Source: an uncultured Oscillospiraceae bacterium | Lineage (GTDB): Bacteria > Bacillota > Clostridia > Oscillospirales > Oscillospiraceae | Direction: 5' to 3' | DNA length: 13,078 nt | NCBI GenBank assembly: GCA_905233785.1 | Contig: CAJOCV010000031.1 | Location: 1-13,078 of the forward strand | In this document: in pieces, positions 5,630 through 12,331 of the stretch | Layout: each line of letters opens with the position of its first letter | How positions within the stretch are numbered: the stretch's first letter is position 1 | Program-made: the position numbers and the translations under genes | The notes under the pieces: model-generated | The model's database searches: none | The model's input: only the letters and a program-made list of their open reading frames with translations | What the model was told of the DNA's origin: nothing

Positions 5630-6175
5630 ATGGACTACTTTGAAAAGCGCATCGACGGAGAGAAGAAGTACGAGGGCGTGATTGTGAATGTGTACCTCGA
5701 CCGCGCCGAACTGCACACCGGCCGTATCGTAAAGCGCGAGGTGGTGGAGCATCCCGGCGGCGTAACCATTCTTCCCATCGACGCGGAGGGCAACTGCTAT
5801 CTGGTAAGACAGTTCCGCTATCCCTTCGGGCGCATGCTGCTGGAGGCGCCGGCGGGGAAGCTGGAAAAGGGAGAAGCGCCTCTGTACAGCGCCGCGCGCG
5901 AGCTCTCGGAGGAGACGGGGTTTTCCGCGGACGAGCTTGTGTACATGGGGCCGAACTATACCTCTCCCGGCATCTCCACCGAGGTGCTGCATATTTACCT
6001 GGCCTTCGGGCTGCACGGGGGCAAAAGCCACCCCGATGAGGGCGAATACCTGAACGTGGAGAAGTACCCGCTGAGGGAACTCGTCGAGATGGTCATGCGC
6101 GGTGAAATCGAGGACGGCAAGACCATTATCGCCGTGCTGAAAGCGGAGAAATACCTGCAGCAGCGCAAAAGCTAA
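5630..6175 (+). CDS. Nudix hydrolase, ADP-ribose pyrophosphatase type
   Basis: Likely hydrolyses ADP-ribose (or a related nucleoside diphosphate sugar) to AMP and ribose 5-phosphate in the cytoplasm. Seen: 181 aa from ATG 5630, with AAGGAG six bases ahead; a GTG at 5612 in frame lies before the ribosome site and is rejected. The Nudix box is complete at residues 76-98 (G-x5-E-x7-RELSEETGF; metal-binding E91, E94 and E95). The upstream VRQFRYPFG (59-67) and LEAPAGKLE blocks and the downstream MGPNYTSPGISTE loop (106-118) are typical of the YqkG/NudF group. In many Firmicutes such a gene sits near xerD or fur; here it is monocistronic, divergent from a lipoprotein gene and followed by a long nested inverted repeat. 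Substrate choice is by family resemblance. Confidence 0.88.
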   Translation: MDYFEKRIDGEKKYEGVIVNVYLDRAELHTGRIVKREVVEHPGGVTILPIDAEGNCYLVRQFRYPFGRMLLEAPAGKLEKGEAPLYSAARELSEETGFSADELVYMGPNYTSPGISTEVLHIYLAFGLHGGKSHPDEGEYLNVEKYPLRELVEMVMRGEIEDGKTIIAVLKAEKYLQQRKS

Positions 6176-6179
6176 TACG

Positions 6180-6299
6180 ATTCTTCCATAGACCGCAAGG
6201 AAGCGTTTCATTCAGATTTGCGCCATGCTTTGTGCTTGTCTTTGACCATACACAAAGCTCTGCCCGCCCGGCGCAAATCCGTTCACCGCATGGAAGAAT
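6180..6299. repeat. 120-nt nested inverted repeat (three stems)
   Basis: Three nested perfect stems: ATTCTTCCAT (6180-6189) with ATGGAAGAAT (6290-6299); GATTTGCGCC (6215-6224) with GGCGCAAATC (6270-6279); GCTTTGTG (6227-6234) with CACAAAGC (6251-6258). The left and right internal loops are unequal (25 and 10 nt). It begins 5 bp after the Nudix stop and ends just before the murA promoter. No T run follows, so it is not a standard terminator. It could be an RNA 3' structure or a short palindromic mobile repeat. Confidence 0.7.
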
Positions 6300-6313
6300 G
6301 TGCGAACAGATAC

Positions 6314-6342
6314 TTGCAAGCAGAAAGCGCTTGTGCTATTAT
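6314..6342 (+). promoter_or_regulatory. murA-walJ-rlmH operon promoter
   Basis: TTGCAA (6314-6319), 17 bp, TATTAT (6337-6342), with TGC directly before the -10. It lies 55 bp upstream of the murA start codon and follows the nested inverted repeat. Confidence 0.65.
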
Positions 6343-6396
6343 TATGTATTGGTGAGCCTTTGTTTGCTCCCTTTTTGAAGTTGGAAGGTGCTTTGT

Positions 6397-7701
6397 TTGG
6401 ATAAATATGTCATTCACGGCGGCACGGCGCTGCACGGTGAGGTCGAGATCAGCGGGGCGAAAAACGCCGCGGTCGCCATTATCCCCGCGGCTCTGCTGGT
6501 CGAAGGCGTGTGCCGCATTGAGAATATTCCGCAGATCAGCGATACCGATATGCTCCTGACCATCCTTGCCGAGCTCGGCGCGAAGGTCAGCTATATAAAC
6601 CGTACCACCATTGAGATCGACTGCACGGGCGCCCGCTATCAGGACGCGCCCTACGATCTCATGCGCAAGATCCGCGCCTCCTACTATCTGATCGGTTCCA
6701 TGCTGGGGCGCTTCGGCAGCGCCAAGACCACCATGCCCGGCGGCTGCAACTTCGGCGTTCGCCCCATTGACCAGCACATCAAGGGCATGACCGCTCTCGG
6801 GGCGGAGATCAGTGTAAAAAACGGCTTTGTCTATGCCGACGCGATGGGCGGCAGACTGCATGGCGCGCGCATCTATCTTGATAAGGTCTCCGTCGGCGCG
6901 ACGATGAACATCATGATCGCCGCGGTGCTGGCCTCCGGGCGCACGATCATTGAGAATGCCGCGCGTGAGCCGCATATCGTCGATCTTGCAAACTTCTTAA
7001 ATTCGATGGGCGCCGATGTGCGCGGCGCCGGCACCGATACCATCAAGGTCAACGGCGTGGATAAGCTGCACGGCGGCAGCTATTCCATCATCCCCGACCA
7101 GATCGAGGCGGGCACCTATATGGTCGCCGCCGCGGCCACGGGCGGTGAGGTGCTGGTCAAGAACGTGATCCCCAAGCACCTCGAGTGCATCAGCGCCAAG
7201 CTGCGCGAGACGGGCACCATTGTACAGGAGTATGAGGATTCCGTGCTGGTCAGGGGCGCAAGCAATCTCAGGCGCGTCAACGTCAAAACCATGCCGTATC
7301 CCGGCTTCCCCACGGATATGCAGCCGCAGATGGGCGTGCTGCTGTGCCTGGCAAACGGAACCTCTGTCATCACCGAGGGTATTTACGATAACCGCTTTAA
7401 ATATGTCAACGAGCTTCGCAAGATGGGGGCTGAGGTGCAGGTGGACGGGCGCATCGCCGTCATTGAGGGCGGTCGCCGCCTGACGGGCGCACCCGTGATG
7501 GCCTGCGACCTGCGAGCGGGCGCGGCGATGGTGATTGCCGGTATGTGCGCGGCGGGGGAAACGCAGGTGGAGGATATTCACTTTATCGAGCGCGGCTATG
7601 AAAACTTTGTCGGTAAGCTGCGCGCGCTGGGGGCGGATATACGCCTCGTGAGCTTCCATGAGGACAATGACGCCGTGGAGAAGATCCTTTCGATCGGCTG
7701 A
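6397..7701 (+). CDS. murA: UDP-N-acetylglucosamine 1-carboxyvinyltransferase
   Basis: First committed step of peptidoglycan synthesis: transfers enolpyruvate from PEP to UDP-GlcNAc in the cytoplasm; the fosfomycin target. Seen: 434 aa from a TTG start at 6397 giving MDKYVIHGG. GGAAGG (6383-6388) is eight bases ahead, and a GTG at 6388 overlaps that site, so TTG is preferred. SGAKN places K22 and N23; the catalytic loop MPGGCNFGVRPID has C117 (the Cys115 equivalent, so the fosfomycin-sensitive form, not the Asp variant); YPGFPTDMQPQ carries the general-base Asp. The Firmicutes GGCNFG loop suggests the MurA2/MurZ-like branch, and a second murA elsewhere is likely. The stop overlaps the walJ start by one base (TGATG). 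Confidence 0.96.
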   Translation: MDKYVIHGGTALHGEVEISGAKNAAVAIIPAALLVEGVCRIENIPQISDTDMLLTILAELGAKVSYINRTTIEIDCTGARYQDAPYDLMRKIRASYYLIGSMLGRFGSAKTTMPGGCNFGVRPIDQHIKGMTALGAEISVKNGFVYADAMGGRLHGARIYLDKVSVGATMNIMIAAVLASGRTIIENAAREPHIVDLANFLNSMGADVRGAGTDTIKVNGVDKLHGGSYSIIPDQIEAGTYMVAAAATGGEVLVKNVIPKHLECISAKLRETGTIVQEYEDSVLVRGASNLRRVNVKTMPYPGFPTDMQPQMGVLLCLANGTSVITEGIYDNRFKYVNELRKMGAEVQVDGRIAVIEGGRRLTGAPVMACDLRAGAAMVIAGMCAAGETQVEDIHFIERGYENFVGKLRALGADIRLVSFHEDNDAVEKILSIG

Positions 7702-8486
7702 TGCAGATCACGGTGTTTGCCAGCGGCTCGAGCGGGAACTGTGCGCTTCTGTCAAGTGTCGAAACGCATATCCTTCTTGACGCGGGGATTTCCATGCGCC
7801 GGACGGAAGCCGCACTGTCACAGGTCGGGCGCAAAATCAGTGAAATTGCCGGAGTGCTCATCACCCATGAGCACTCCGATCATATTGCGGGGCTCAAAAT
7901 GCTGCTCAAGTACCATCGCGTTCCGGTCTACGCGCCGCGCACGGTGGCAAATCGGCTGCGCGGGATGCTGCCGGAGCTTGAGGGAAGTCTGCACGTCATT
8001 CCGGTAGGGGAAGCCTTCCGCCTGGGCGGCGTCTCGGTGATGGCCTTTCACACGATGCACGATACGGACGAGAGCGTGGGCTACCGCGTCACCGGCACGG
8101 GCGTCTTCGCCCTCGCCACCGATATGGGCTGCGTGACGGAGGAGGTTTTTTCCGGCCTTCGCGGCGCGGACACGGTGCTCATCGAGTCCAATCACGATGA
8201 GCAGATGCTCTCCTACGGCCCCTACCCGGTGCAGCTAAAGCGCCGCATCCTCTCCGATCACGGGCATCTGTCGAATGAAAGCTGCGCCAAGCTCGCGCGA
8301 AGCCTTGCCGAAAACGGCACGACACGCATCGTCCTTGGCCATTTGAGCCGGGAGAACAACAAGCCGGAGCTTGCCTATGAGACCACGCGCGCCGCGCTCG
8401 AAGGGACGGGCGTATGGCTCACGGTCGCCCCGGCGTCCGGCTGCCTTACGGTACCGGTGGAGAGGAGAGAAGCGTGTTACAGGTAA
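7701..8486 (+). CDS. walJ: MBL-fold metallohydrolase, WalJ (YycJ) family
   Basis: Seen: 261 aa, normal length. It opens with the family's FASGSSGNCALL block, then THEHSDH at 55-61 (metal ligands H56, H58, D60, H61). Further metal-ligand regions are FHTMHDTDES and LATDMGC, then IESNHDEQML, and the terminal LGHLSRENNKPELA. These mark a beta-lactamase-fold phosphodiesterase-type enzyme. Family knowledge: WalJ/YycJ affects cell-wall/division coordination or DNA repair and has 5'-exonuclease activity in the Bacillus case; in Bacilli it sits in the walRK locus close to rlmH. Here walRK is absent, but adjacency to rlmH is kept and murA is added upstream. Starts on the last base of the murA stop; translation is likely coupled. 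Confidence 0.9.
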   Translation: MQITVFASGSSGNCALLSSVETHILLDAGISMRRTEAALSQVGRKISEIAGVLITHEHSDHIAGLKMLLKYHRVPVYAPRTVANRLRGMLPELEGSLHVIPVGEAFRLGGVSVMAFHTMHDTDESVGYRVTGTGVFALATDMGCVTEEVFSGLRGADTVLIESNHDEQMLSYGPYPVQLKRRILSDHGHLSNESCAKLARSLAENGTTRIVLGHLSRENNKPELAYETTRAALEGTGVWLTVAPASGCLTVPVERREACYR

Positions 8487-8956
8487 AGCTGATTTGCGTC
8501 GGCAAACTGCGCGAAAAGTTTTACATCGAGGCTTTTGAGGAATACCGCAAGCGACTCGGCGCTTACTGCCGGCTCGACTGCGCGGACATTCCGGAGCAGC
8601 GCCTGCCGGAAAACCCCTCCGACGCGCAGGTGAAGGCGGCGCTTGAGCGGGAGGGCGCGGAGATTTTGAAGGCCATCCCGTCGGACGCCTATGTGACGGC
8701 GCTCTGCGTGGAGGGCAGACAGGTTCCGAGCGAAGCTATGGCGGAGCTGATCGCCGGGCGGGAAAACTCCGGCAAGCCGAAGCTCTGCTTCGTGATCGGC
8801 GGCTCCTTCGGCCTCTCCGACACCGTGAAAAACCGCGCCGATCTGCGCCTGAGCATGTCGAAAATGACCTTTCCCCACCACCTCGCCCGTGTCATGCTCG
8901 CAGAGCAGCTCTACCGCGGCTTTAAGATCAAAGAGGGCGGCAGGTATCACAAATAA
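8474..8956 (+). CDS. rlmH: 23S rRNA (pseudouridine-1915-N3)-methyltransferase
   Basis: SPOUT-class methyltransferase that methylates N3 of pseudouridine 1915 in helix 69 of 23S rRNA on assembled 70S ribosomes, using SAM. Seen: 160 aa from a GTG start at 8474 (first residues M-LQVKLICVGKLREKF), the usual length. GAGGAGAGA lies just ahead, inside walJ. The trefoil-knot SAM region is intact: FVIGGSFGLSD, then LRLSMSKMTFPHHLARVMLAEQLYR, and the near-universal YHK end. It overlaps the 3' end of walJ by 13 bp in another frame, so it is read as the third gene of the operon. An intrinsic terminator begins within its final codons. Confidence 0.95.
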   Translation: MLQVKLICVGKLREKFYIEAFEEYRKRLGAYCRLDCADIPEQRLPENPSDAQVKAALEREGAEILKAIPSDAYVTALCVEGRQVPSEAMAELIAGRENSGKPKLCFVIGGSFGLSDTVKNRADLRLSMSKMTFPHHLARVMLAEQLYRGFKIKEGGRYHK

Positions 8957-8999
8957 ACCGGCTTTAGAAAACGGAGTTTTCTGAAGCCGGTTTATTTAG
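8951..8999 (+). terminator. Intrinsic terminator of the murA-walJ-rlmH operon
   Basis: Stem 8951-8964 with 8984-8997 (14 bp, centred on AAACCGGCTT / AAGCCGGTTT), continued past a single T/G mismatch by AGAAAAC / GTTTTCT (8966-8972 / 8976-8982) around a GGA loop. The distal side ends in GGTTTATTTAG. The stem includes the rlmH stop codon, and its A-rich/T-rich flanks would let it work in both directions. Confidence 0.8.
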
Positions 9000-9067
9000 T
9001 GGTCAGTGGCCAGTGGTCAGTGGCCAGTGGTCAGTGGCCAGTGGTCAGTGGTTAGTGACCAGTGCCT
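8998..9067. repeat. Heptamer tandem array 1, unit AGTGGYC
   Basis: Ten contiguous 7-bp units: AGTGGTC and AGTGGCC alternate for seven units (8998-9046), then AGTGGTT, AGTGACC and AGTGCCT are decayed copies. The strict T/C alternation means a 14-bp higher-order unit has been amplified. Non-coding, directly after the rlmH terminator. Confidence 0.9.
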
Positions 9068-9070
9068 GCC

Positions 9071-9112
9071 TGAAAACTGAAAACTGAAAACTGAAAACTG
9101 AAAACTGAAAAC
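9071..9112. repeat. Heptamer tandem array 2, unit TGAAAAC
   Basis: Six exact, uninterrupted TGAAAAC units, separated from array 1 by GCC only. No coding function. It lies about 40 bp upstream of the -10 box of the next operon. Confidence 0.92.
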
Positions 9113-9127
9113 TAATCAAATAATGGC

Positions 9128-9156
9128 TTCCCTTTTTGCCTGTAATCGGTTATAAT
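9128..9156 (+). promoter_or_regulatory. Promoter of the DUF2007-pgcA-chromate operon
   Basis: Perfect TATAAT (9151-9156) 26 bp upstream of the ATG at 9183. The -35 is poor (TTCCCT at 9128-9133, 17-bp spacing). It lies just after the heptamer arrays. Confidence 0.5.
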
Positions 9157-9182
9157 GGTAAATTAGAACAGGAGGGCTTGCG

Positions 9183-9506
9183 ATGAACGATGAATTCAAG
9201 ATCACCTGGGGGCAGTATCAGCACGGCGAACTGCTGGACTCCTGGCCTCGGAAGGACGACGGCGAACCTGTTGAACCGCAGTACCTCTGCACCCGAAGCT
9301 GCAGCGATATGGCCGATCAGCTCACGGTGAACATGCTGAGAGCCTACGGTATCCCCTGCCTGTGCATGGAGCGGGCGGAGGGAAGCTTGGGCCGCGTGGT
9401 GCTGGGCATCAGCGGCTACGGCGTGGAAATCTTTGTTCCGGAAACTCTGTTGGATGATGCAAAAATACTGATTGAGGAGGAAACCAACACCAATGAAGAA
9501 CTTTAA
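9183..9506 (+). CDS. Small DUF2007-like protein
   Basis: Seen: 107 aa from ATG 9183, preceded by AGGAGGG. No signal peptide or membrane span. The C-terminal half (about 43-98) fits the DUF2007 (putative prokaryotic signal-transducing protein) pattern: a helix with MLRAYGIPCLCMER, a central GYGVEIFVPE strand pair, and LLDDAKILIEEE. Four Cys stand as C36-x3-C40 and C59-x-C61, which could bind a metal, though this is only suggested by spacing. Family knowledge: DUF2007 domains are small ferredoxin-like folds of unknown role. The last 14 bp overlap pgcA in another frame, and the pgcA ribosome site lies inside this gene, so the two are co-translated. Confidence 0.7.
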   Translation: MNDEFKITWGQYQHGELLDSWPRKDDGEPVEPQYLCTRSCSDMADQLTVNMLRAYGIPCLCMERAEGSLGRVVLGISGYGVEIFVPETLLDDAKILIEEETNTNEEL

Positions 9507-11220
9507 GGAAGAGTATCAGCGCTGGCTGGACAGCCCCGCACTTTCCGAGCAGGAATGGGCGGAGCTTGACGCCATCAAGGACGATGAGAAGGAGATCGAG
9601 AGCCGCTTCTTCGCGCCGCTGGAGTTTGGCACCGCGGGTCTGCGCGGCACGATGAAGCTGGGGCTTCACCATATGAACGTACACGTTATCCGCCACGCCA
9701 CGCAGGCCTTCGCCACCGTCATCTGCGCCGAGGGCGAGGAGGCGAAGCGCAAGGGCATCGCCATCGCCCATGACTGCCGCTTAAACGGCGTGGAGTTTGC
9801 GCAGGAGGCCGCCTGTGTCATGGCCGCAAACGGCATCCATGTCCGCATCTTCGACGCCCTGCGCCCCACCCCGGAGCTGAGCTTCGCCGTGCGTTACTAC
9901 GGCTGCACCGCCGGCCTCAACATCACCGCCTCCCACAACCCCAAGGAGTATAACGGCTACAAGGTCTACTGGTCTGACGGCGCGCAGCTTCCCCCGCAGC
10001 ATGCCGACGCCATCGCCAAGCTCATGAACGAGATCGACATCTTCACCGGCTTCAAGACCTGCGATTTTGACGAGGCCGTCAAGGCCGGGCTTATCGAGGT
10101 CATCGGCGAGGAGACCGACGAGGCATTCCTCAAGGAGACCATGGCCATGGCGATCGACACCGAGGCGGTCAAGGCCGCGGCGGACGACTTCAAGATCGTG
10201 TATACTCCCTTCCACGGCTGCGGCCATAAGCTGGTTCCCGAGGCTCTCAAGCGCCTCGGCATCAAGCACCTCTATCCCGTGCCCGAGCAGATGGTCATCG
10301 ACGGCAATTTCCCGACCGTCGTTTCCCCGAACCCGGAGAACCCCGAGGGCTTCTATCTGGCGGTCGATCTGGCCAAGAAGGTGGACAGCGACCTCATCAT
10401 CGGCACCGACCCCGACTCCGACCGCGTGGGCACCATGGTGCGCGACGGCGACAAGTATGTGACCATCACCGGCAACCAGATGGGCTGCCTCCTGCTCGAC
10501 TACATCATCCAGGCCAAGAAGAGCACCGGCAAGATGCCGAAAAATCCCGGCGCGCTCAGCTCCATCGTTTCCACCAGCATGGCTCGCACGATCTGCGAGG
10601 CCAACGGCGTCCACTTTGAGGATACCTTTACCGGCTTTAAGTTCATGGCCGAGCGCATTGCCGCCTGGGAAGCCGCCGGAAGCTATGAATATATCTTCGC
10701 CTTTGAAGAGAGCTACGGCTACATGATGGGCGACTATGTCCGCGACAAGGACGCGGTCTCCGCCTCCATGATGATCGCGGAGATGGCGGCGCACTACCAC
10801 CTCAAGGGCATGACCCTGCTGGACGCGCTGAAGGCTCTGTACGAGAAGTACGGCTTCTACGCCGAAAAGACCCTGAATCTCGTGATGCCCGGTCTCGAGG
10901 GTATGGCGAAGATGAAGGCGATCATGGACGATCTGCGCGCCAACCCGCCCGAGAGCATCGCGGGCGAGGAGGTCATCCGTCTGCGCGACTACCTGGACGG
11001 CAGCATCGCGGTCGCGGGTCTCGGCAAGGTGGACAAGACGCCCTTCTTCGGCTCCAACGTCCTCTACTTCGAGCTGGCTGACGGCTCGAGCTTCATCGTT
11101 CGCCCCTCCGGCACCGAGCCGAAGATCAAGGTCTATCTGCTCGTGCGCGGCAAGAGCAGTGAGGACTGTGCACAGAAGCTTGCAAAATATCAGGACTTTG
11201 CTGAAAAAATCGGCAAATGA
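9493..11220 (+). CDS. pgcA: Phosphoglucomutase/phosphomannomutase, PgcA type
   Basis: Alpha-D-phosphohexomutase that interconverts glucose 6-phosphate and glucose 1-phosphate (possibly mannose phosphates), feeding UDP-glucose, glycolipid and polysaccharide synthesis. Seen: 575 aa from ATG 9493 (MKNFKEEYQRW); AGGAGG is 11 bases ahead, and an earlier in-frame TTG at 9472 lies before that site. All four active-site loops are intact: TASHNP with phosphoserine S147; metal loop GTDPDSDR with D306, D308 and D310; sugar loop FEESYGY (404-410); phosphate loop RPSGTEPK (537-544). The length suits the long Firmicutes PgcA class (about 580 aa), not the 450-aa GlmM. Its stop overlaps the next start by 4 bp. 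Sugar specificity cannot be decided by eye. Confidence 0.94.
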   Translation: MKNFKEEYQRWLDSPALSEQEWAELDAIKDDEKEIESRFFAPLEFGTAGLRGTMKLGLHHMNVHVIRHATQAFATVICAEGEEAKRKGIAIAHDCRLNGVEFAQEAACVMAANGIHVRIFDALRPTPELSFAVRYYGCTAGLNITASHNPKEYNGYKVYWSDGAQLPPQHADAIAKLMNEIDIFTGFKTCDFDEAVKAGLIEVIGEETDEAFLKETMAMAIDTEAVKAAADDFKIVYTPFHGCGHKLVPEALKRLGIKHLYPVPEQMVIDGNFPTVVSPNPENPEGFYLAVDLAKKVDSDLIIGTDPDSDRVGTMVRDGDKYVTITGNQMGCLLLDYIIQAKKSTGKMPKNPGALSSIVSTSMARTICEANGVHFEDTFTGFKFMAERIAAWEAAGSYEYIFAFEESYGYMMGDYVRDKDAVSASMMIAEMAAHYHLKGMTLLDALKALYEKYGFYAEKTLNLVMPGLEGMAKMKAIMDDLRANPPESIAGEEVIRLRDYLDGSIAVAGLGKVDKTPFFGSNVLYFELADGSSFIVRPSGTEPKIKVYLLVRGKSSEDCAQKLAKYQDFAEKIGK

Positions 11221-11759
11221 GCCTGCTGCTTGACCTGTTCCTGGCCTTCGCCAAGGTTGGCGTGATGACCTTCGGCGGCGGCTATGCCATGCTGCCGATC
11301 CTGGAACGGGAGATCGTGGAAAACAAGGGCTGGGCTTCGCGCGAGGAGCTCATGGACTATTACGCCGTGGGGCAGTGCACCCCGGGCGTCATCGCGGTGA
11401 ATACGGCGACCTTTGTGGGCTTCCGTACCGCTGGCACCCTCGGCGGCGTCGTCGCCACACTCGGCGTCGTGTTCCCCTCCCTTGTCATCATCAGCGTCAT
11501 CGCCGGGGTGCTCAGCAATTTTGCCGACATTCCGGCGGTGAAGAGCGCCTTCGCGGGCATCCGCGTCTGCGTGTGCGTGCTGATCTTCAACGCGGTCACC
11601 AAGCTTTGGAAGAGCGCTGTCCCGGATAAGGCGGCGCTCTGCCTCTGCCTGGGGGTCTTTGTGCTCAGCGTGTTTCTGGATGTCTCCCCGGTGGTGTTCG
11701 TGATCTTCTGCGCCGCCGCCGGCATCCTCTTTACCAGACTGGGGGTGCGCGGAAAATGA
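11217..11759 (+). CDS. Chromate transporter (CHR) half protein, first of a pair
   Basis: Seen: 180 aa, the short-chain CHR size. N-terminal signature FGGGYAMLPILEREIV (19-34), then QCTPGVIAVNTATFVGFRTAG (53-73), and about five to six membrane spans. Family knowledge: CHR proteins export chromate in resistant bacteria; short ones act as pairs of one-domain proteins inserted in opposite orientations. In anaerobic gut Firmicutes the physiological substrate is uncertain and may be another oxyanion. Start ATGA overlaps the pgcA stop; no clear ribosome site, so translation is probably coupled. The second half follows with another ATGA overlap. Confidence 0.9.
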   Translation: MSLLLDLFLAFAKVGVMTFGGGYAMLPILEREIVENKGWASREELMDYYAVGQCTPGVIAVNTATFVGFRTAGTLGGVVATLGVVFPSLVIISVIAGVLSNFADIPAVKSAFAGIRVCVCVLIFNAVTKLWKSAVPDKAALCLCLGVFVLSVFLDVSPVVFVIFCAAAGILFTRLGVRGK

Positions 11760-12331
11760 TCCTGCTGCGCCTCTTCTGGGAGTTTTTTAAGACCGGGCTC
11801 TTCGCCGTCGGCGGCGGCATGGCGACGCTGCCGTTCCTCTATGACATTTCCGCGCGCACGGGCTGGTTTACCGCCGCGCAGCTTGCGGATATGATCGCCG
11901 TCTCCGAGTCCACCCCCGGCCCCATCGGCGTCAATATGGCGACCTATGTGGGCTTCACCACCGCCGGCATTCCCGGCGCGGTGATCGCAACGCTGGGACT
12001 CGTGACGCCGTCCGTGATCGTCATTCTGATCGTGGCGCGCGTTCTCGCGGCCTTCCGGCAGAACCAATACGTGGACGCGGCGTTTTACGGCCTGCGCCCC
12101 TGCTCGGTGGGGCTGATCGCCGCGGCGGGCGTGCTCGTGGTGAAGGTCGCGCTGCTGAAGCCTGACGCCTTCGCCGCAAGCGGCGCTTTTCCTGATCTCT
12201 TCAACGGGAAGGCGATCGCGCTCGCGGCGGTGCTCCTCATGTTCACGCGCTATGTCAAAAAAACCAAGAAGCTCCACCCGATTTTGTTTATTCTGGCGTC
12301 CGCCGTGGTGGGCGTGGTATGTTCGTTCTAA
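11756..12331 (+). CDS. Chromate transporter (CHR) half protein, second of a pair
   Basis: Seen: 191 aa. The signature VGGGMATLPFLYDIS (18-32) and STPGPIGVNMATYVGF (52-67) mirror the first half, and the two are clearly paralogous but diverged. About six hydrophobic segments; a KKTKK cluster before the last span helps set topology. The start overlaps the previous gene by 4 bp. The stop TAA overlaps the TAG of the convergent YlbJ-like gene by 3 bp within a 4-bp shared segment. Its intrinsic terminator lies about 48 bp past the stop, inside that opposing gene. Probably forms a heteromeric transporter with the preceding protein. Confidence 0.9.
   Translation: MILLRLFWEFFKTGLFAVGGGMATLPFLYDISARTGWFTAAQLADMIAVSESTPGPIGVNMATYVGFTTAGIPGAVIATLGLVTPSVIVILIVARVLAAFRQNQYVDAAFYGLRPCSVGLIAAAGVLVVKVALLKPDAFAASGAFPDLFNGKAIALAAVLLMFTRYVKKTKKLHPILFILASAVVGVVCSF

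Noticed and set aside
5534..6211. 225-codon minus-strand open frame
   Set aside because: Covers the Nudix gene, whose Nudix box and ribosome site are clear on the plus strand.
8998..9112. CRISPR-like repeat array
   Set aside because: The units are 7 bp and contiguous with no spacers, and no cas genes lie nearby; this is simple tandem repetition.
9781..10800. 339-codon open frame on the minus strand
   Set aside because: Antisense to the pgcA catalytic core, which is fully intact. The translation is Val/Gly/Ala/His/Asp-rich, typical of a high-GC shadow frame.
11360..12277. 305-codon minus-strand open frame
   Set aside because: Spans the overlap of both chromate half genes; the product is low-complexity His/Arg/Gly-rich and has no start context.
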